A stretch of 9,167 nucleotides of DNA from Clostridiales bacterium (lineage in GTDB: Bacteria > Bacillota > Clostridia > Oscillospirales > Ruminococcaceae), in contig JAAYSW010000067.1 in the NCBI GenBank assembly GCA_012523875.1, positions 1 to 9,167 on the forward strand. The letters are read 5' to 3'. A program made the translations under genes and the position numbers. The notes below the pieces were generated by a model. The model made no database searches. It worked only from the letters and a program-made list of their open reading frames with translations, and was not told where the DNA came from. Shown one piece after another: positions 1 through 8,103 of the stretch; position 1 is the stretch's first letter; every line of letters starts with the position of its first letter.

Positions 1-1359
1 GAGGATGCAATTTTGCTTAATGAAAAACTTGTTAGAGATGATGTATTTACATCGATTCATATAGAAGAATATGAAATTGAATGTCGTGACACAAAACTTG
101 GACCAGAGGAAATAACAAGGGATATTCCAAATGTGGGCGAAGATTCCATGAAGGACCTTGATGAGAATGGTATTATTCGAATCGGTGCTGAGGTTAGCTC
201 AGGTGATATTCTTGTTGGTAAGGTTACTCCTAAGGGTGAAACTGAGCTTACTGCTGAAGAGCGTCTATTAAGGGCGATTTTCGGTGAAAAAGCTAGGGAA
301 GTTAGGGATAATTCACTAAGGGTCCCCCATGGGGAATCTGGGGTTATTGTTGATGTTAAGGTATTTACAAGGGATAATTGCGATGAATTAAGTCCTGGAG
401 TAAATATGCTTGTACGCTGCTATGTTGCAAAGAAAAGGAAGATTTCAGTCGGAGATAAGATGGCTGGTCGTCATGGTAATAAGGGTGTTGTGTCTAGGAT
501 TTTACCAGAAGAAGATATGCCATTCTTGCCCGATGGAACTCCGCTTGACATTGTGCTTAATCCACTTGGTGTTCCTTCCCGTATGAATATCGGGCAGGTA
601 TTTGAGGTGCATTTAGGCATGGCTGCAAAGGCACTTGGATGGAAGATTATGACGCCTGTTTTCGATGGTGCACAAGAGGAAGATATTCGTGAGTGCTTTA
701 GGGCTGCTGGAATGGAGGAGGACGGTAAAACCATTCTCTATGACGGAAGAACGGGTGAAAAATTTGATAGTCGTGTTACAGTTGGCTATATGTATTATTT
801 AAAACTACATCACCTTGTTGATGATAAAATTCACGCACGTTCAGTTGGGCCATACTCACTTGTTACTCAACAGCCACTTGGCGGTAAGGCACAGTTTGGT
901 GGACAGAGGTTTGGAGAGATGGAGGTTTGGGCACTGGAAGCTTATGGTGCTGCTTATACCTTGCAGGAGATTCTTACAGTTAAATCGGACGATACTGTTG
1001 GGCGTGTGAATACCTATGAGTCTATTGTTAAAGGGCAGAATGTGCCGAAACCTGGTATTCCTGAATCCTTTAAGGTTCTTATTAAGGAATTACAATCGCT
1101 TACTCTTGATGTGAGGGTGCTTGATGTTGATGATAATGAAATTGATTTAAGACAAAATTTTGATGAGGATGACAATATAATTCCAGCTCCTGTTCAATTA
1201 GAAGAAGAACCTGAAATTAACGAGGATATATCATATGATTCTTCCGAAGTTGAAGAAGATGGTTTCATTGTTAATGAAAAGGAAGATGAAGAATTAGAGG
1301 ATTTAGACGGGGAAACTGAAATTGATGAAGTCTTTAGCTTTGATGAAGAAAAAGCCTAA
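1..1359 (+). CDS. rpoB: DNA-directed RNA polymerase subunit beta, C-terminal part (5' truncated by window)
   Basis: This is the beta subunit of core RNA polymerase, which with beta' forms the catalytic centre and the RNA-DNA hybrid channel. The reading frame is open from base 1, so the gene begins upstream; 452 residues are visible, ending at TAA 1357-1359. Recognisable blocks are RDTKLGPEEIT and GDILVGKVTPKGET near the start, GDKMAGRHGNKGV at nt 451-486 (two conserved lysines, codons 457 and 481, that sit near the active site), and GGQRFGEMEVWALEAYGA at about nt 895-951, the C-terminal block that contacts the beta' clamp. The path from VFTRD to CYVAKKRKISVGDKM is direct, so the SI2 insertion of E. 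coli beta is absent, as is usual in Firmicutes. The last 66 residues (from about nt 1159) form an acidic tail with about 30 Asp/Glu. The rifampicin-binding region lies upstream of the window. rpoC follows after 97 bp, presumably in the same transcript. Confidence 0.98.
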   Translation, partial: EDAILLNEKLVRDDVFTSIHIEEYEIECRDTKLGPEEITRDIPNVGEDSMKDLDENGIIRIGAEVSSGDILVGKVTPKGETELTAEERLLRAIFGEKAREVRDNSLRVPHGESGVIVDVKVFTRDNCDELSPGVNMLVRCYVAKKRKISVGDKMAGRHGNKGVVSRILPEEDMPFLPDGTPLDIVLNPLGVPSRMNIGQVFEVHLGMAAKALGWKIMTPVFDGAQEEDIRECFRAAGMEEDGKTILYDGRTGEKFDSRVTVGYMYYLKLHHLVDDKIHARSVGPYSLVTQQPLGGKAQFGGQRFGEMEVWALEAYGAAYTLQEILTVKSDDTVGRVNTYESIVKGQNVPKPGIPESFKVLIKELQSLTLDVRVLDVDDNEIDLRQNFDEDDNIIPAPVQLEEEPEINEDISYDSSEVEEDGFIVNEKEDEELEDLDGETEIDEVFSFDEEKA

Positions 1360-1442
1360 CTTACTGTAAAGACTACTAAATAAAGCTATTTAACAGGGGA
1401 TAGAATGGTTTGGCAGGAATTTGCTTCTGATCTGATATAAAT

Positions 1443-1449
1443 GAGGAGG
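1443..1449 (+). promoter_or_regulatory. Strong Shine-Dalgarno that fixes the TTG start of rpoC
   Basis: GAGGAGG lies 7 bases before the TTG at 1457. The only close ATG (1441) is out of frame with rpoC and lies before this motif. The residues right after the TTG (EFNEFESIEIGLASP) align with the usual N-terminus of Firmicute beta', which supports TTG as the true start. Confidence 0.9.
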
Positions 1450-1456
1450 TTATACT

Positions 1457-4400
1457 TTGGAGTTTAATGAATTTGAATCCATAGAAATAGGTTTGGCTTC
1501 ACCTGAAAAAGTTAGAGAATGGTCTCATGGTGCAGTTGAAAGACCTGAAACTATAAATTACCGAACTCAAAAACCTGAGCGTGATGGATTATTCTGTGAA
1601 AAGATTTTTGGGCCATCAAAGGATTGGGAATGTCATTGCGGAAAGTTTAAGAAGATACGTTTTAAGGGTAAAGTATGTGATCGTTGTGGCGTTGAGGTAA
1701 CTCGTGCAAAGGTAAGACGTGAGAGGATGGGGCATATAGAACTTGCTGCCCCTGTATCACATATTTGGTATTTCAAAGGAACTCCTTCAAGAATAGGACA
1801 GGTACTCGAAATATCACAAAGGCGTTTGGAGGAAGTTTTATATTTTACAAAATATATAGTTATAGACCCAGGAAATACAGAGGGAGGGCTTGTAAAAAAA
1901 CAGTTATTGAGTGAAAAAGAATATGTTGATGCATATGAGAAGTATGGGAATGATTTTATTGCTGAAATGGGTGCTGAAGCAATAAAAGAATTGCTTGAGG
2001 AATGTTCGCCGAAAAGATACGAAACCTTTATGCTAAAGCATGCTTCACTATTTGCTAAGGTTCTTGTTATGCAGCAATTTGAATTAGAACAATGGCTTAG
2101 CTATAGAAAATATAAGGTTGTAGCTTGTGAGAATGAACCCAAAGAGGACGAAGAAGGCATAATTTCATATGACCTACATTATGCTGATAAAAGTCCTGTT
2201 AAAGTTGACGATATTATAACAAGAAATCAGTATAAGGAAATCAAGAACGCATCACAGGTTAAAGAATGTAAGTTCGAGGTGATAACTGGTTCCGATTATA
2301 TAAAAGACTTATTTATCGAAAAATATGAAGAACTTGAAGATAAAAGTGGGTTTGAAGAAATCGATCCAATGAAATGGTGTAATCCAACTGATGAAGAATA
2401 TGACTTCAATAACCTTAGAATCCTATTAGATGGGCTAAAGGAAGAATTAAAGGGGCTAACATCTGGGCAAAAAAGAATAAAATTATTAAAAAGGCTTGAA
2501 ATAATTGAGGCATTTAGAAATTCTGGTAACAAACCGGAATGGATGGTTTTGGATGTTGTTCCTGTAATTCCACCCGAATTAAGACCAATGGTTATGCTTG
2601 ATGGTGGACGTTATGCGACATCTGATTTGAACGATTTGTATCGTCGTGTTATTAACAGAAATAACCGCTTGAAGAGAATGTTGAGCCTTGAAGCTCCTGA
2701 TATTATCATTAGGAATGAGAAACGTATGCTTCAGGAGGCTGTTGATGCTCTAATTGATAATGGAAGGCATGGTAGACCTGTTACCGGACCAAATAATAGA
2801 CCACTGAAATCATTATCAGATATGCTAAAGGGTAAACAAGGACGTTTTAGACAGAATCTACTCGGTAAGCGTGTTGACTATTCAGGGCGTTCAGTTATTG
2901 TTGTTGGCCCAGAATTAAAGATGTATCAATGTGGGTTGCCAAAGGAAATGGCATTAGAATTATTTAAACCCTTTGTGCTAAAGCGTTTAGTCGATACAAA
3001 GGTTATCGCTAATATAAAGAGTGCTAGAAAAATGGTTGATAGGGCAAGCACGGAAGTTTGGGATGCACTTGAAAATGTAATCAAGGATCATCCTGTACTA
3101 CTAAACCGTGCTCCTACACTCCATAGACTTGGTATCCAAGCATTTGAACCTGTTCTTGTTGAGGGTAGAGCCTTGAAACTTCACCCCCTTGTTTGTACAG
3201 CTTTTAATGCTGACTTTGATGGTGACCAGATGGCTGTACATTTACCGTTATCTGCTGAGGCACAGGCTGAGGCAAGATTCTTAATGCTTGCTGCAAATAA
3301 CCTATTGAAGCCATCTGATGGACGCCCTGTTGCTGTTCCAACACAGGATATGGTATTAGGTGCTTATTATTTAACAATGCAGAAGGATGGGGAATTTGGC
3401 GAGGGCAAGGTGTTTAGGGATACAAATGAAGCACTGATGGCATACCATGAAAAAGACGTTTCTCTTCACGCTGCAATTAAAGTAAGGGTTACTAAGGATA
3501 TCGGTGGAAGAAAGGTTTCTAATATTATAGATTGTACTGTTGGACGATTAATGTTTAATGAGAATATTCCACAAAACCTTGGTTATGTGGATAGGACTAA
3601 TTCAGATATGCAGTTCGATTTGGAAGTATCCTTCCTTGTTGGAAGAAAACAACTTTCTGATATTATTGAACGTTGCATAAGGATTCATGGCACTACTACA
3701 ACTTCGGAAGTGCTTGATAAAATAAAAGCAGTAGGATTTAAATTCTCAACACAGGCTGCGGTTACTGTTGCGGTTAGTGATGCTATAATACCACCTGAAA
3801 AGGCGGGTATACTTGCTGATGCAGATGCAGAAGTTTTAGAAGTTGAAAAGCAATTTGAATATGGTTATATTTCTTCCTCTGAAAAATCTAAGAGGATTAT
3901 ACAAATCTGGAATGATGCAACTGATGATGTAACGACTGCCCTTAAAAAAGGACTTGATCCATATAATCCTATATTTATGATGGCGGACTCAGGGGCACGT
4001 GGTAGTATTAATCAGATAAGACAGCTTGCAGGTATGCGTGGACTTATCGCAAATACCACAGGAACAACTATTGAGATGCCTATTCGTTCAAATTATCGTG
4101 AGGGATTGAATATACTGGAATACTTTATTTCATCTCGTGGAGCTAGGAAGGGGCTTGCAGATACAGCATTAAGAACTGCCGACTCTGGATATCTTACAAG
4201 GCGTTTGGTCGATGTTTCACAGGATGTTATTATCCGTGAGAATGACTGCCATACTGAAGCTGGAATTGAGATTTATGGAATTAAGAATGGTAATGAAGTA
4301 ATTGAATCACTAGAAGAACGTTTGGTGGGACGTTTCCTTGTTGATGATTTGCGTGACGAAAAGACAGGGGAATTAATTATCCCAAAATCAAGAATGATTT

Positions 4401-5437
4401 CAGAAAGTGATTCCAAGAAAATTATAAATATGGGTGTAGAACGTATAAAGATTCGTTCTGTATTACATTGTAAATCAAAGTATGGAGTATGTGCTAAATG
4501 TTATGGTTCTAACCTTGCTAATGGGAATTTAGTTGCAGTTGGAGAAGCAGTTGGTATTATTGCTGCACAGTCCATCGGTGAGCCAGGAACACAGCTTACA
4601 ATGAGAACATTTCATACGGGTGGTATTGCTTCTGCTGAGGATATTACTCAAGGTTTGCCTCGTGTTGAAGAATTATTTGAGGCAAGACATCCTAAGAGTG
4701 CTGCAATTATTGCAAAAATTGATGGTAGGGTTCGTATTGAGGAAATAAAGACAACAAGGAATGTGATTGTTGTTGATGAAGAAACAGGCGAAGAAGAAAC
4801 ATATATGGTTCCATATAATTTCAAGATTAAGGTTAAGGATGGAGAGTTTATCGAGAAGGGTACTAAAATTACAGAAGGTAATGTCTATCCTGCTGATATA
4901 CTTGGAGTATTAGGAACACAGGCTGTACAAAATTATATTATAGATGAAGTGCAAAAAGTCTATCGTTTACAGGGTGTTGATATTAATGATAAACATATTG
5001 AAGTTATTGTACGCCAGATGCTAAGGAAGGTAAAGGTTGAGGATGCTGGAAGTAGCTTTTTACTACCTGGAGCATTGGTTGATGGTAAGGAAATAGATGA
5101 GATTAATAAGACGATTCAGAAGGATATTGATAATGGTGACATAAGTGCGAGCCTGATTACTATTGCACCTGTTTTACAGGGAATTACTAAGGCATCGTCT
5201 AGTTCAGAAAGCTTCTTATCAGCAGCTTCATTCCAAGAAACTACAAAGGCATTAACTGATGCTGCGATTCGTGGAAAGAGGGATATGTTATTGGGCTTGA
5301 AGGAGAATGTAATCATTGGTAAACTTATACCAGCGGGTACAGGTATTGAAGCATATAATAATGTTGAAGTTGTTAAGAATGAGAGTTTGGCTGAACAACC
5401 GAGCAGCACACCTAATGTGGCTGTAGCAACAATATAG
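1457..5437 (+). CDS. rpoC: DNA-directed RNA polymerase subunit beta', complete, with an apparent N-terminal-region insertion
   Basis: This is the 1326-residue beta' subunit, which carries the catalytic Mg2+ site of RNA polymerase. In order: an N-terminal zinc ribbon (Cys59, Cys61, Cys74, Cys77); the block KGKQGRFRQNLLGKRVDYSG (from residue 458); the catalytic loop NADFDGDQM (584-592), with the Mg-binding aspartates 586, 588 and 590; the trigger-loop region from about 876 (MPIRSNYREGLNILEYF) through TADSGYLTRRLVDVSQD, without the SI3 insert of E. coli; the second zinc site (Cys931, Cys1005, Cys1012, Cys1015); and GEAVGIIAAQSIGEPGTQLT followed by the C-terminal SFLSAASFQETT block. The start is TTG with GAGGAGG 7 bases upstream. 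The protein is over 100 residues longer than B. subtilis RpoC (about 1200). The excess lies mainly between MGAEAIKELL (171-180) and LKEELKG (from 327), where the usual linker is about 11 residues. A hairpin terminator follows the stop codon directly. Confidence 0.98.
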   Translation: MEFNEFESIEIGLASPEKVREWSHGAVERPETINYRTQKPERDGLFCEKIFGPSKDWECHCGKFKKIRFKGKVCDRCGVEVTRAKVRRERMGHIELAAPVSHIWYFKGTPSRIGQVLEISQRRLEEVLYFTKYIVIDPGNTEGGLVKKQLLSEKEYVDAYEKYGNDFIAEMGAEAIKELLEECSPKRYETFMLKHASLFAKVLVMQQFELEQWLSYRKYKVVACENEPKEDEEGIISYDLHYADKSPVKVDDIITRNQYKEIKNASQVKECKFEVITGSDYIKDLFIEKYEELEDKSGFEEIDPMKWCNPTDEEYDFNNLRILLDGLKEELKGLTSGQKRIKLLKRLEIIEAFRNSGNKPEWMVLDVVPVIPPELRPMVMLDGGRYATSDLNDLYRRVINRNNRLKRMLSLEAPDIIIRNEKRMLQEAVDALIDNGRHGRPVTGPNNRPLKSLSDMLKGKQGRFRQNLLGKRVDYSGRSVIVVGPELKMYQCGLPKEMALELFKPFVLKRLVDTKVIANIKSARKMVDRASTEVWDALENVIKDHPVLLNRAPTLHRLGIQAFEPVLVEGRALKLHPLVCTAFNADFDGDQMAVHLPLSAEAQAEARFLMLAANNLLKPSDGRPVAVPTQDMVLGAYYLTMQKDGEFGEGKVFRDTNEALMAYHEKDVSLHAAIKVRVTKDIGGRKVSNIIDCTVGRLMFNENIPQNLGYVDRTNSDMQFDLEVSFLVGRKQLSDIIERCIRIHGTTTTSEVLDKIKAVGFKFSTQAAVTVAVSDAIIPPEKAGILADADAEVLEVEKQFEYGYISSSEKSKRIIQIWNDATDDVTTALKKGLDPYNPIFMMADSGARGSINQIRQLAGMRGLIANTTGTTIEMPIRSNYREGLNILEYFISSRGARKGLADTALRTADSGYLTRRLVDVSQDVIIRENDCHTEAGIEIYGIKNGNEVIESLEERLVGRFLVDDLRDEKTGELIIPKSRMISESDSKKIINMGVERIKIRSVLHCKSKYGVCAKCYGSNLANGNLVAVGEAVGIIAAQSIGEPGTQLTMRTFHTGGIASAEDITQGLPRVEELFEARHPKSAAIIAKIDGRVRIEEIKTTRNVIVVDEETGEEETYMVPYNFKIKVKDGEFIEKGTKITEGNVYPADILGVLGTQAVQNYIIDEVQKVYRLQGVDINDKHIEVIVRQMLRKVKVEDAGSSFLLPGALVDGKEIDEINKTIQKDIDNGDISASLITIAPVLQGITKASSSSESFLSAASFQETTKALTDAAIRGKRDMLLGLKENVIIGKLIPAGTGIEAYNNVEVVKNESLAEQPSSTPNVAVATI

Positions 5438-5444
5438 AAAAATT

Positions 5445-5472
5445 AAAGAGGAGCATTTGCTCCTCTTTTTTT
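5445..5472 (+). terminator. Intrinsic terminator of rpoC (probably bidirectional)
   Basis: A perfect 10-bp stem AAAGAGGAGC / GCTCCTCTTT (5445-5454 with 5459-5468) closes a 4-base ATTT loop. It runs into a T tract covering 5466-5472, beginning 7 bases after the rpoC stop. Read on the minus strand, the same hairpin lies 10 bases beyond the htpG stop and is followed by AATTTTTCT, so it may also terminate htpG, though the T tract is less perfect in that direction. Confidence 0.93.
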
Positions 5473-5478
5473 ATTGGA

Positions 5479-7359
5479 CTATAGCATTAATTCGGAAATC
5501 TTATTTGAGAAATCAACAGGGTCTTCAATTGACATACCCTCAATTAATAGTGCCTGATTATATAGAACATCACTATACACGGCAAGTTTGTCCTTATCAG
5601 CTTGATATAGGCTCCTTAGTTTTTCAAAGATTGGATGTTCAGGGTTGATTTCAAGAATCTTATCAGCCTTAACTTTTTGGTCATTAGGCATAGCGTTTAA
5701 TACCTTTTCCATCTCGACAGAAAGCTCGCCCTCACTTGTGATACAAACAGGATGAGATTTTAAGCGTTGGGATAATCGCACAGTTTTAATTTTGCCACCA
5801 AGCTTGTCCTGCATAAACTCAAACATTTCCTTATTTTCTTCTGATTTAGCCTTAATTTCCTCTTTCTCCTCAGGTGTATCAATATCAAGATCGCCCGCTG
5901 AAACAGATTTAAATTGCTTTTCATTGTAATTCATAAGCATTTTAAGGGCAAATTCATCAACATTTTCCGTTAAATATAATATCTCATAGCCCCTATCCTT
6001 TACCATCTCAGTCTGTGGTAGATGGTCAATGCGGGTAATACTTTCACCTGTTGCATAGTAAATGTATTTTTGCTCCTCAGTCATTCTTGATACATATTCC
6101 TCAAGTGTAACAAGTTTGTTTTCCTTTGAAGAGTGGAACATAAGCAAATCCTTTAGATTATCCTTATTTGCACCAAATTCATTATAAACACCAAATTTAA
6201 GTTGCAGACCGAATGATTTATAAAATTTCTCATACTTTTCACGCTCATTATTAATAAGTCTTGTTAACTCATTCTTAATAGTCTTTTCAAGGTTCTTAGC
6301 AATAATTTTTAATTGCCTATCATGTTGCAACATCTCTCTTGAAATATTCAAAGATAAATCCTCGGAATCGACAAGTCCTTTTACAAAGCTAAAGTGGTCA
6401 GGGAGTAAATCAGCACATTTATCCATAATTAGAACGCCATTAGAATAAAGTTGCAACCCCTTTTCATATTCTTTTGAATAATAATCAAAAGGAGTGTTGC
6501 TTGGTATATACAGTAAAGCATTATAGGTAGCACTACCCTCAGCTTTTATATGCATATGAAGTAATGGGTCGGTGTAATCATAAAACTTTTCTTTGTAAAA
6601 TTTATTGTAATCCTCATCAGTTAATTCGTTTTTATTTTTTCGCCATATTGGTACCATGCTATTGAGAGTTACTGTTTCTGTGTAATCCTCATACTCATTT
6701 TCCGTACCTTCTTTTAAGCGACTTTTTTGCATATCCATTTTAATTGGGAAGCGTATATAATCAGAGTATTTCTTAACAAGGTTTTGAATACGATATTGCT
6801 CAAGGAATTCGCTATACTTTTCGTCTTCAGTATCATCTTTAAGCTCAAGGATTATTTCAGTACCGACTCTATCCATATCACATTCTTTTATTGTATAGCT
6901 ATCAATGCCCTCGGATTGCCATTCATAAGCTATATCCGAACCATATGCTTTTGTTCTAACAGTAACGAGTTTTGAAACCATGAATGCGGAATAAAATCCT
7001 ACACCAAACTGACCGATTATATTCACATCATCTTCTAAATTGTTTTTAGATTTAAAATCAAGGGAACCGCTGTTAGCAATCATTCCTAGGTTGTTATCAA
7101 GTTCTTCATTAGTCATACCAATTCCATTGTCGGTTATTATAAATTTACGGGCATCCTTATCAAGTGTAATTGTAATGGCGAAGTCTTCTCTTTTTAATCC
7201 AACCTTATCATCAGTAAGAGATTTAAAATACAGCTTATCTATTGCATCACTTGCATTTGAAATCAATTCCCTTACAAAGATTTCCTTATGAGTATAGATT
7301 GAATTAATCATCATTTCAAGTAAGCGTTTCGATTCGGCTTTAAAATGTTTTGTTTCCAT
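5479..7359 (-). CDS. htpG: Molecular chaperone HtpG (bacterial Hsp90)
   Basis: This is a cytoplasmic ATP-dependent Hsp90-family chaperone that works as a homodimer on partly folded clients. The protein has 626 residues, the normal size for bacterial HtpG. The N-terminal GHKL ATPase domain shows RELISNASDAIDK (30-42; Glu31 is the expected catalytic base, Asn35 an expected Mg/ATP contact), DNGIGM (77-82) and the lid motif GQFGVGFYSAF (116-126). The middle domain carries DLSLNISREMLQ (334-345), whose Arg341 corresponds to the ATP-contacting arginine of the family. A C-terminal dimerisation region follows, without the eukaryotic MEEVD tail. The ATG at 7359-7357 has GGAG (7375-7372) about 12 bases upstream, a slightly long spacing. 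The gene converges on rpoC with 41 bp between stop codons. A sigma-A-type promoter and a perfect CIRCE element lie immediately upstream, pointing to HrcA repression. Confidence 0.98.
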   Translation of the reverse strand: METKHFKAESKRLLEMMINSIYTHKEIFVRELISNASDAIDKLYFKSLTDDKVGLKREDFAITITLDKDARKFIITDNGIGMTNEELDNNLGMIANSGSLDFKSKNNLEDDVNIIGQFGVGFYSAFMVSKLVTVRTKAYGSDIAYEWQSEGIDSYTIKECDMDRVGTEIILELKDDTEDEKYSEFLEQYRIQNLVKKYSDYIRFPIKMDMQKSRLKEGTENEYEDYTETVTLNSMVPIWRKNKNELTDEDYNKFYKEKFYDYTDPLLHMHIKAEGSATYNALLYIPSNTPFDYYSKEYEKGLQLYSNGVLIMDKCADLLPDHFSFVKGLVDSEDLSLNISREMLQHDRQLKIIAKNLEKTIKNELTRLINNEREKYEKFYKSFGLQLKFGVYNEFGANKDNLKDLLMFHSSKENKLVTLEEYVSRMTEEQKYIYYATGESITRIDHLPQTEMVKDRGYEILYLTENVDEFALKMLMNYNEKQFKSVSAGDLDIDTPEEKEEIKAKSEENKEMFEFMQDKLGGKIKTVRLSQRLKSHPVCITSEGELSVEMEKVLNAMPNDQKVKADKILEINPEHPIFEKLRSLYQADKDKLAVYSDVLYNQALLIEGMSIEDPVDFSNKISELML

Positions 7360-7385
7360 ATTAGATAGTCACTCCATTCAAATAT

Positions 7386-7412
7386 TTAGCACTCTAAGCT
7401 TTAGAGTGCTAA
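7386..7412. promoter_or_regulatory. CIRCE element (HrcA operator) upstream of htpG
   Basis: The sequence is TTAGCACTC-N9-GAGTGCTAA, an exact match to the CIRCE consensus bound by the heat-shock repressor HrcA. The symmetry extends further: 7382-7397 pairs perfectly with 7401-7416, giving 16-bp arms around a 3-base centre. It lies between the htpG -10 box (7422-7417) and its Shine-Dalgarno, so it covers the predicted transcription start and would also form a hairpin in the 5' leader. Confidence 0.96.
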
Positions 7413-7416
7413 ATAT

Positions 7417-7445
7417 AGTATAGCTTGAAACCTAATAAAAATCAA
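7417..7445 (-). promoter_or_regulatory. htpG: Predicted sigma-A promoter of htpG
   Basis: On the minus strand a -35 box TTGATT (7445-7440) is followed by a 17-bp spacer and a -10 box TATACT (7422-7417). The predicted start, about 7 bases further on near 7410, falls inside CIRCE. This matches the usual layout of HrcA-regulated promoters. Confidence 0.8.
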
Positions 7446-7479
7446 GCGTATTCATAAATTATATGATATTTATTTACAG

Positions 7480-7491
7480 ATTGTTAACAAT
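7480..7491. repeat. 12-bp palindrome just after the M15 peptidase stop codon
   Basis: ATTGTTAACAAT is perfectly self-complementary and abuts the minus-strand stop codon at 7494-7492. It is AT-rich and has no T tract on its minus-strand side, so it is a poor intrinsic terminator. Its role is unknown and it may be chance in AT-rich DNA. Confidence 0.4.
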
Positions 7492-8058
7492 TTAAATACA
7501 ATTACATAGTTTAAGATATTCTTCTAATGTAAGACCTTTTCGAGTCATAATTTCTGCATGGGGGCAGCCAACATATCTATAATGCCATGGCTCATATATA
7601 TATTTTGTAATATGGCTTTTTTCTTTAGGATAGCGAAGTATAAAGCCAAAGCGATGGGCATTTTCAGTAAGCCATTTAAAAGCTTTTGTGTCCTCAAACT
7701 TTTGCCAATTATCATTATCCCAATCCTCACCTTTAAGATCTGCTGCAAGCCCTGCATTATGTTCACTTTTTCCAGGCGGGGCAGTACTATTGGCAGTTTT
7801 ATCATATGCCTCCTCATAGCTTAACCCTTTATCCAAATTACTTTGGATGCCTCCATCAAAAAGTTGCTTTTGGTAGTCATAGGTCCTGTATGAGGAGAAA
7901 ATTTCTATTATTATGCCATCTTTTCTAGCTGCCGCAAGAAGAGCCCTAAGGCAATGTGCAGCCCTTTTCTCCATATAATAGCCATTTTCAATCTTCTCCA
8001 ATAAAGGTTTATATCCAGCAGGTATTGGATTATCCTTATCTATTAACATTATTTTCAT
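7492..8058 (-). CDS. M15B-family zinc D,D-carboxypeptidase/dipeptidase (VanY/VanXY-like), no signal peptide
   Basis: The predicted product is a 188-residue zinc peptidase that cleaves D-Ala-D-Ala-type termini of peptidoglycan precursors or the free dipeptide. The family signature is complete: SSYRTYDYQKQLF (55-67) in the substrate-binding region, SEHNAGLAADL (98-108) with zinc ligands His100 and Asp107, and EPWHYRYVG (156-164) with zinc ligand His159 and catalytic Glu156. The ATG at 8058-8056 has GAGGAG (8070-8065) 6 bases upstream, so the start is secure. The protein begins directly with the catalytic domain (LIDKDNP), with no signal peptide, lipobox or membrane helix. A domain-only protein near 190 residues resembles the cytoplasmic VanXY type more than secreted VanY/YodJ types, but these subgroups share the motifs and substrate preference cannot be read from them. 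No van ligase or sensor gene is adjacent. No GC-rich terminator separates it from htpG downstream. Confidence 0.88.
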   Translation of the reverse strand: MKIMLIDKDNPIPAGYKPLLEKIENGYYMEKRAAHCLRALLAAARKDGIIIEIFSSYRTYDYQKQLFDGGIQSNLDKGLSYEEAYDKTANSTAPPGKSEHNAGLAADLKGEDWDNDNWQKFEDTKAFKWLTENAHRFGFILRYPKEKSHITKYIYEPWHYRYVGCPHAEIMTRKGLTLEEYLKLCNCI

Positions 8059-8103
8059 TAATATCTCCTCTTTCTTTACGCCAACTATATTTCTGCATTA
8101 GAC

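Noticed and set aside
471..734. Minus-strand open frame inside rpoB, and similar open frames inside rpoC (2296-2532, 5116-5409).
   Set aside because: They lie antisense within well-conserved coding sequence, lack ribosome binding sites and encode no recognisable protein, so they are shadows of the real genes.
1378..1391. Small inverted repeat AAATA-AAGC-TATTT in the rpoB-rpoC gap, considered as a terminator or attenuator.
   Set aside because: The stem has only five A-T pairs and no T tract, so it is too weak to act as a terminator.
1410..1441. Possible internal promoter for rpoC: TTGGCA (1410-1415) with TATAAA (1436-1441).
   Set aside because: The spacer would be 20 bp, too long for sigma-A, and the predicted start would fall within or after the Shine-Dalgarno. 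rpoC is better explained as co-transcribed with rpoB.
6727..7291. Plus-strand open frames antisense to htpG (6727-6975, 7040-7291).
   Set aside because: The opposite strand encodes highly conserved Hsp90 motifs, and these frames have no recognisable domain or start signals.
7545..7824. Open frames overlapping the M15 peptidase gene on both strands.
   Set aside because: The peptidase frame carries all catalytic motifs across this stretch, so the overlapping frames are incidental.
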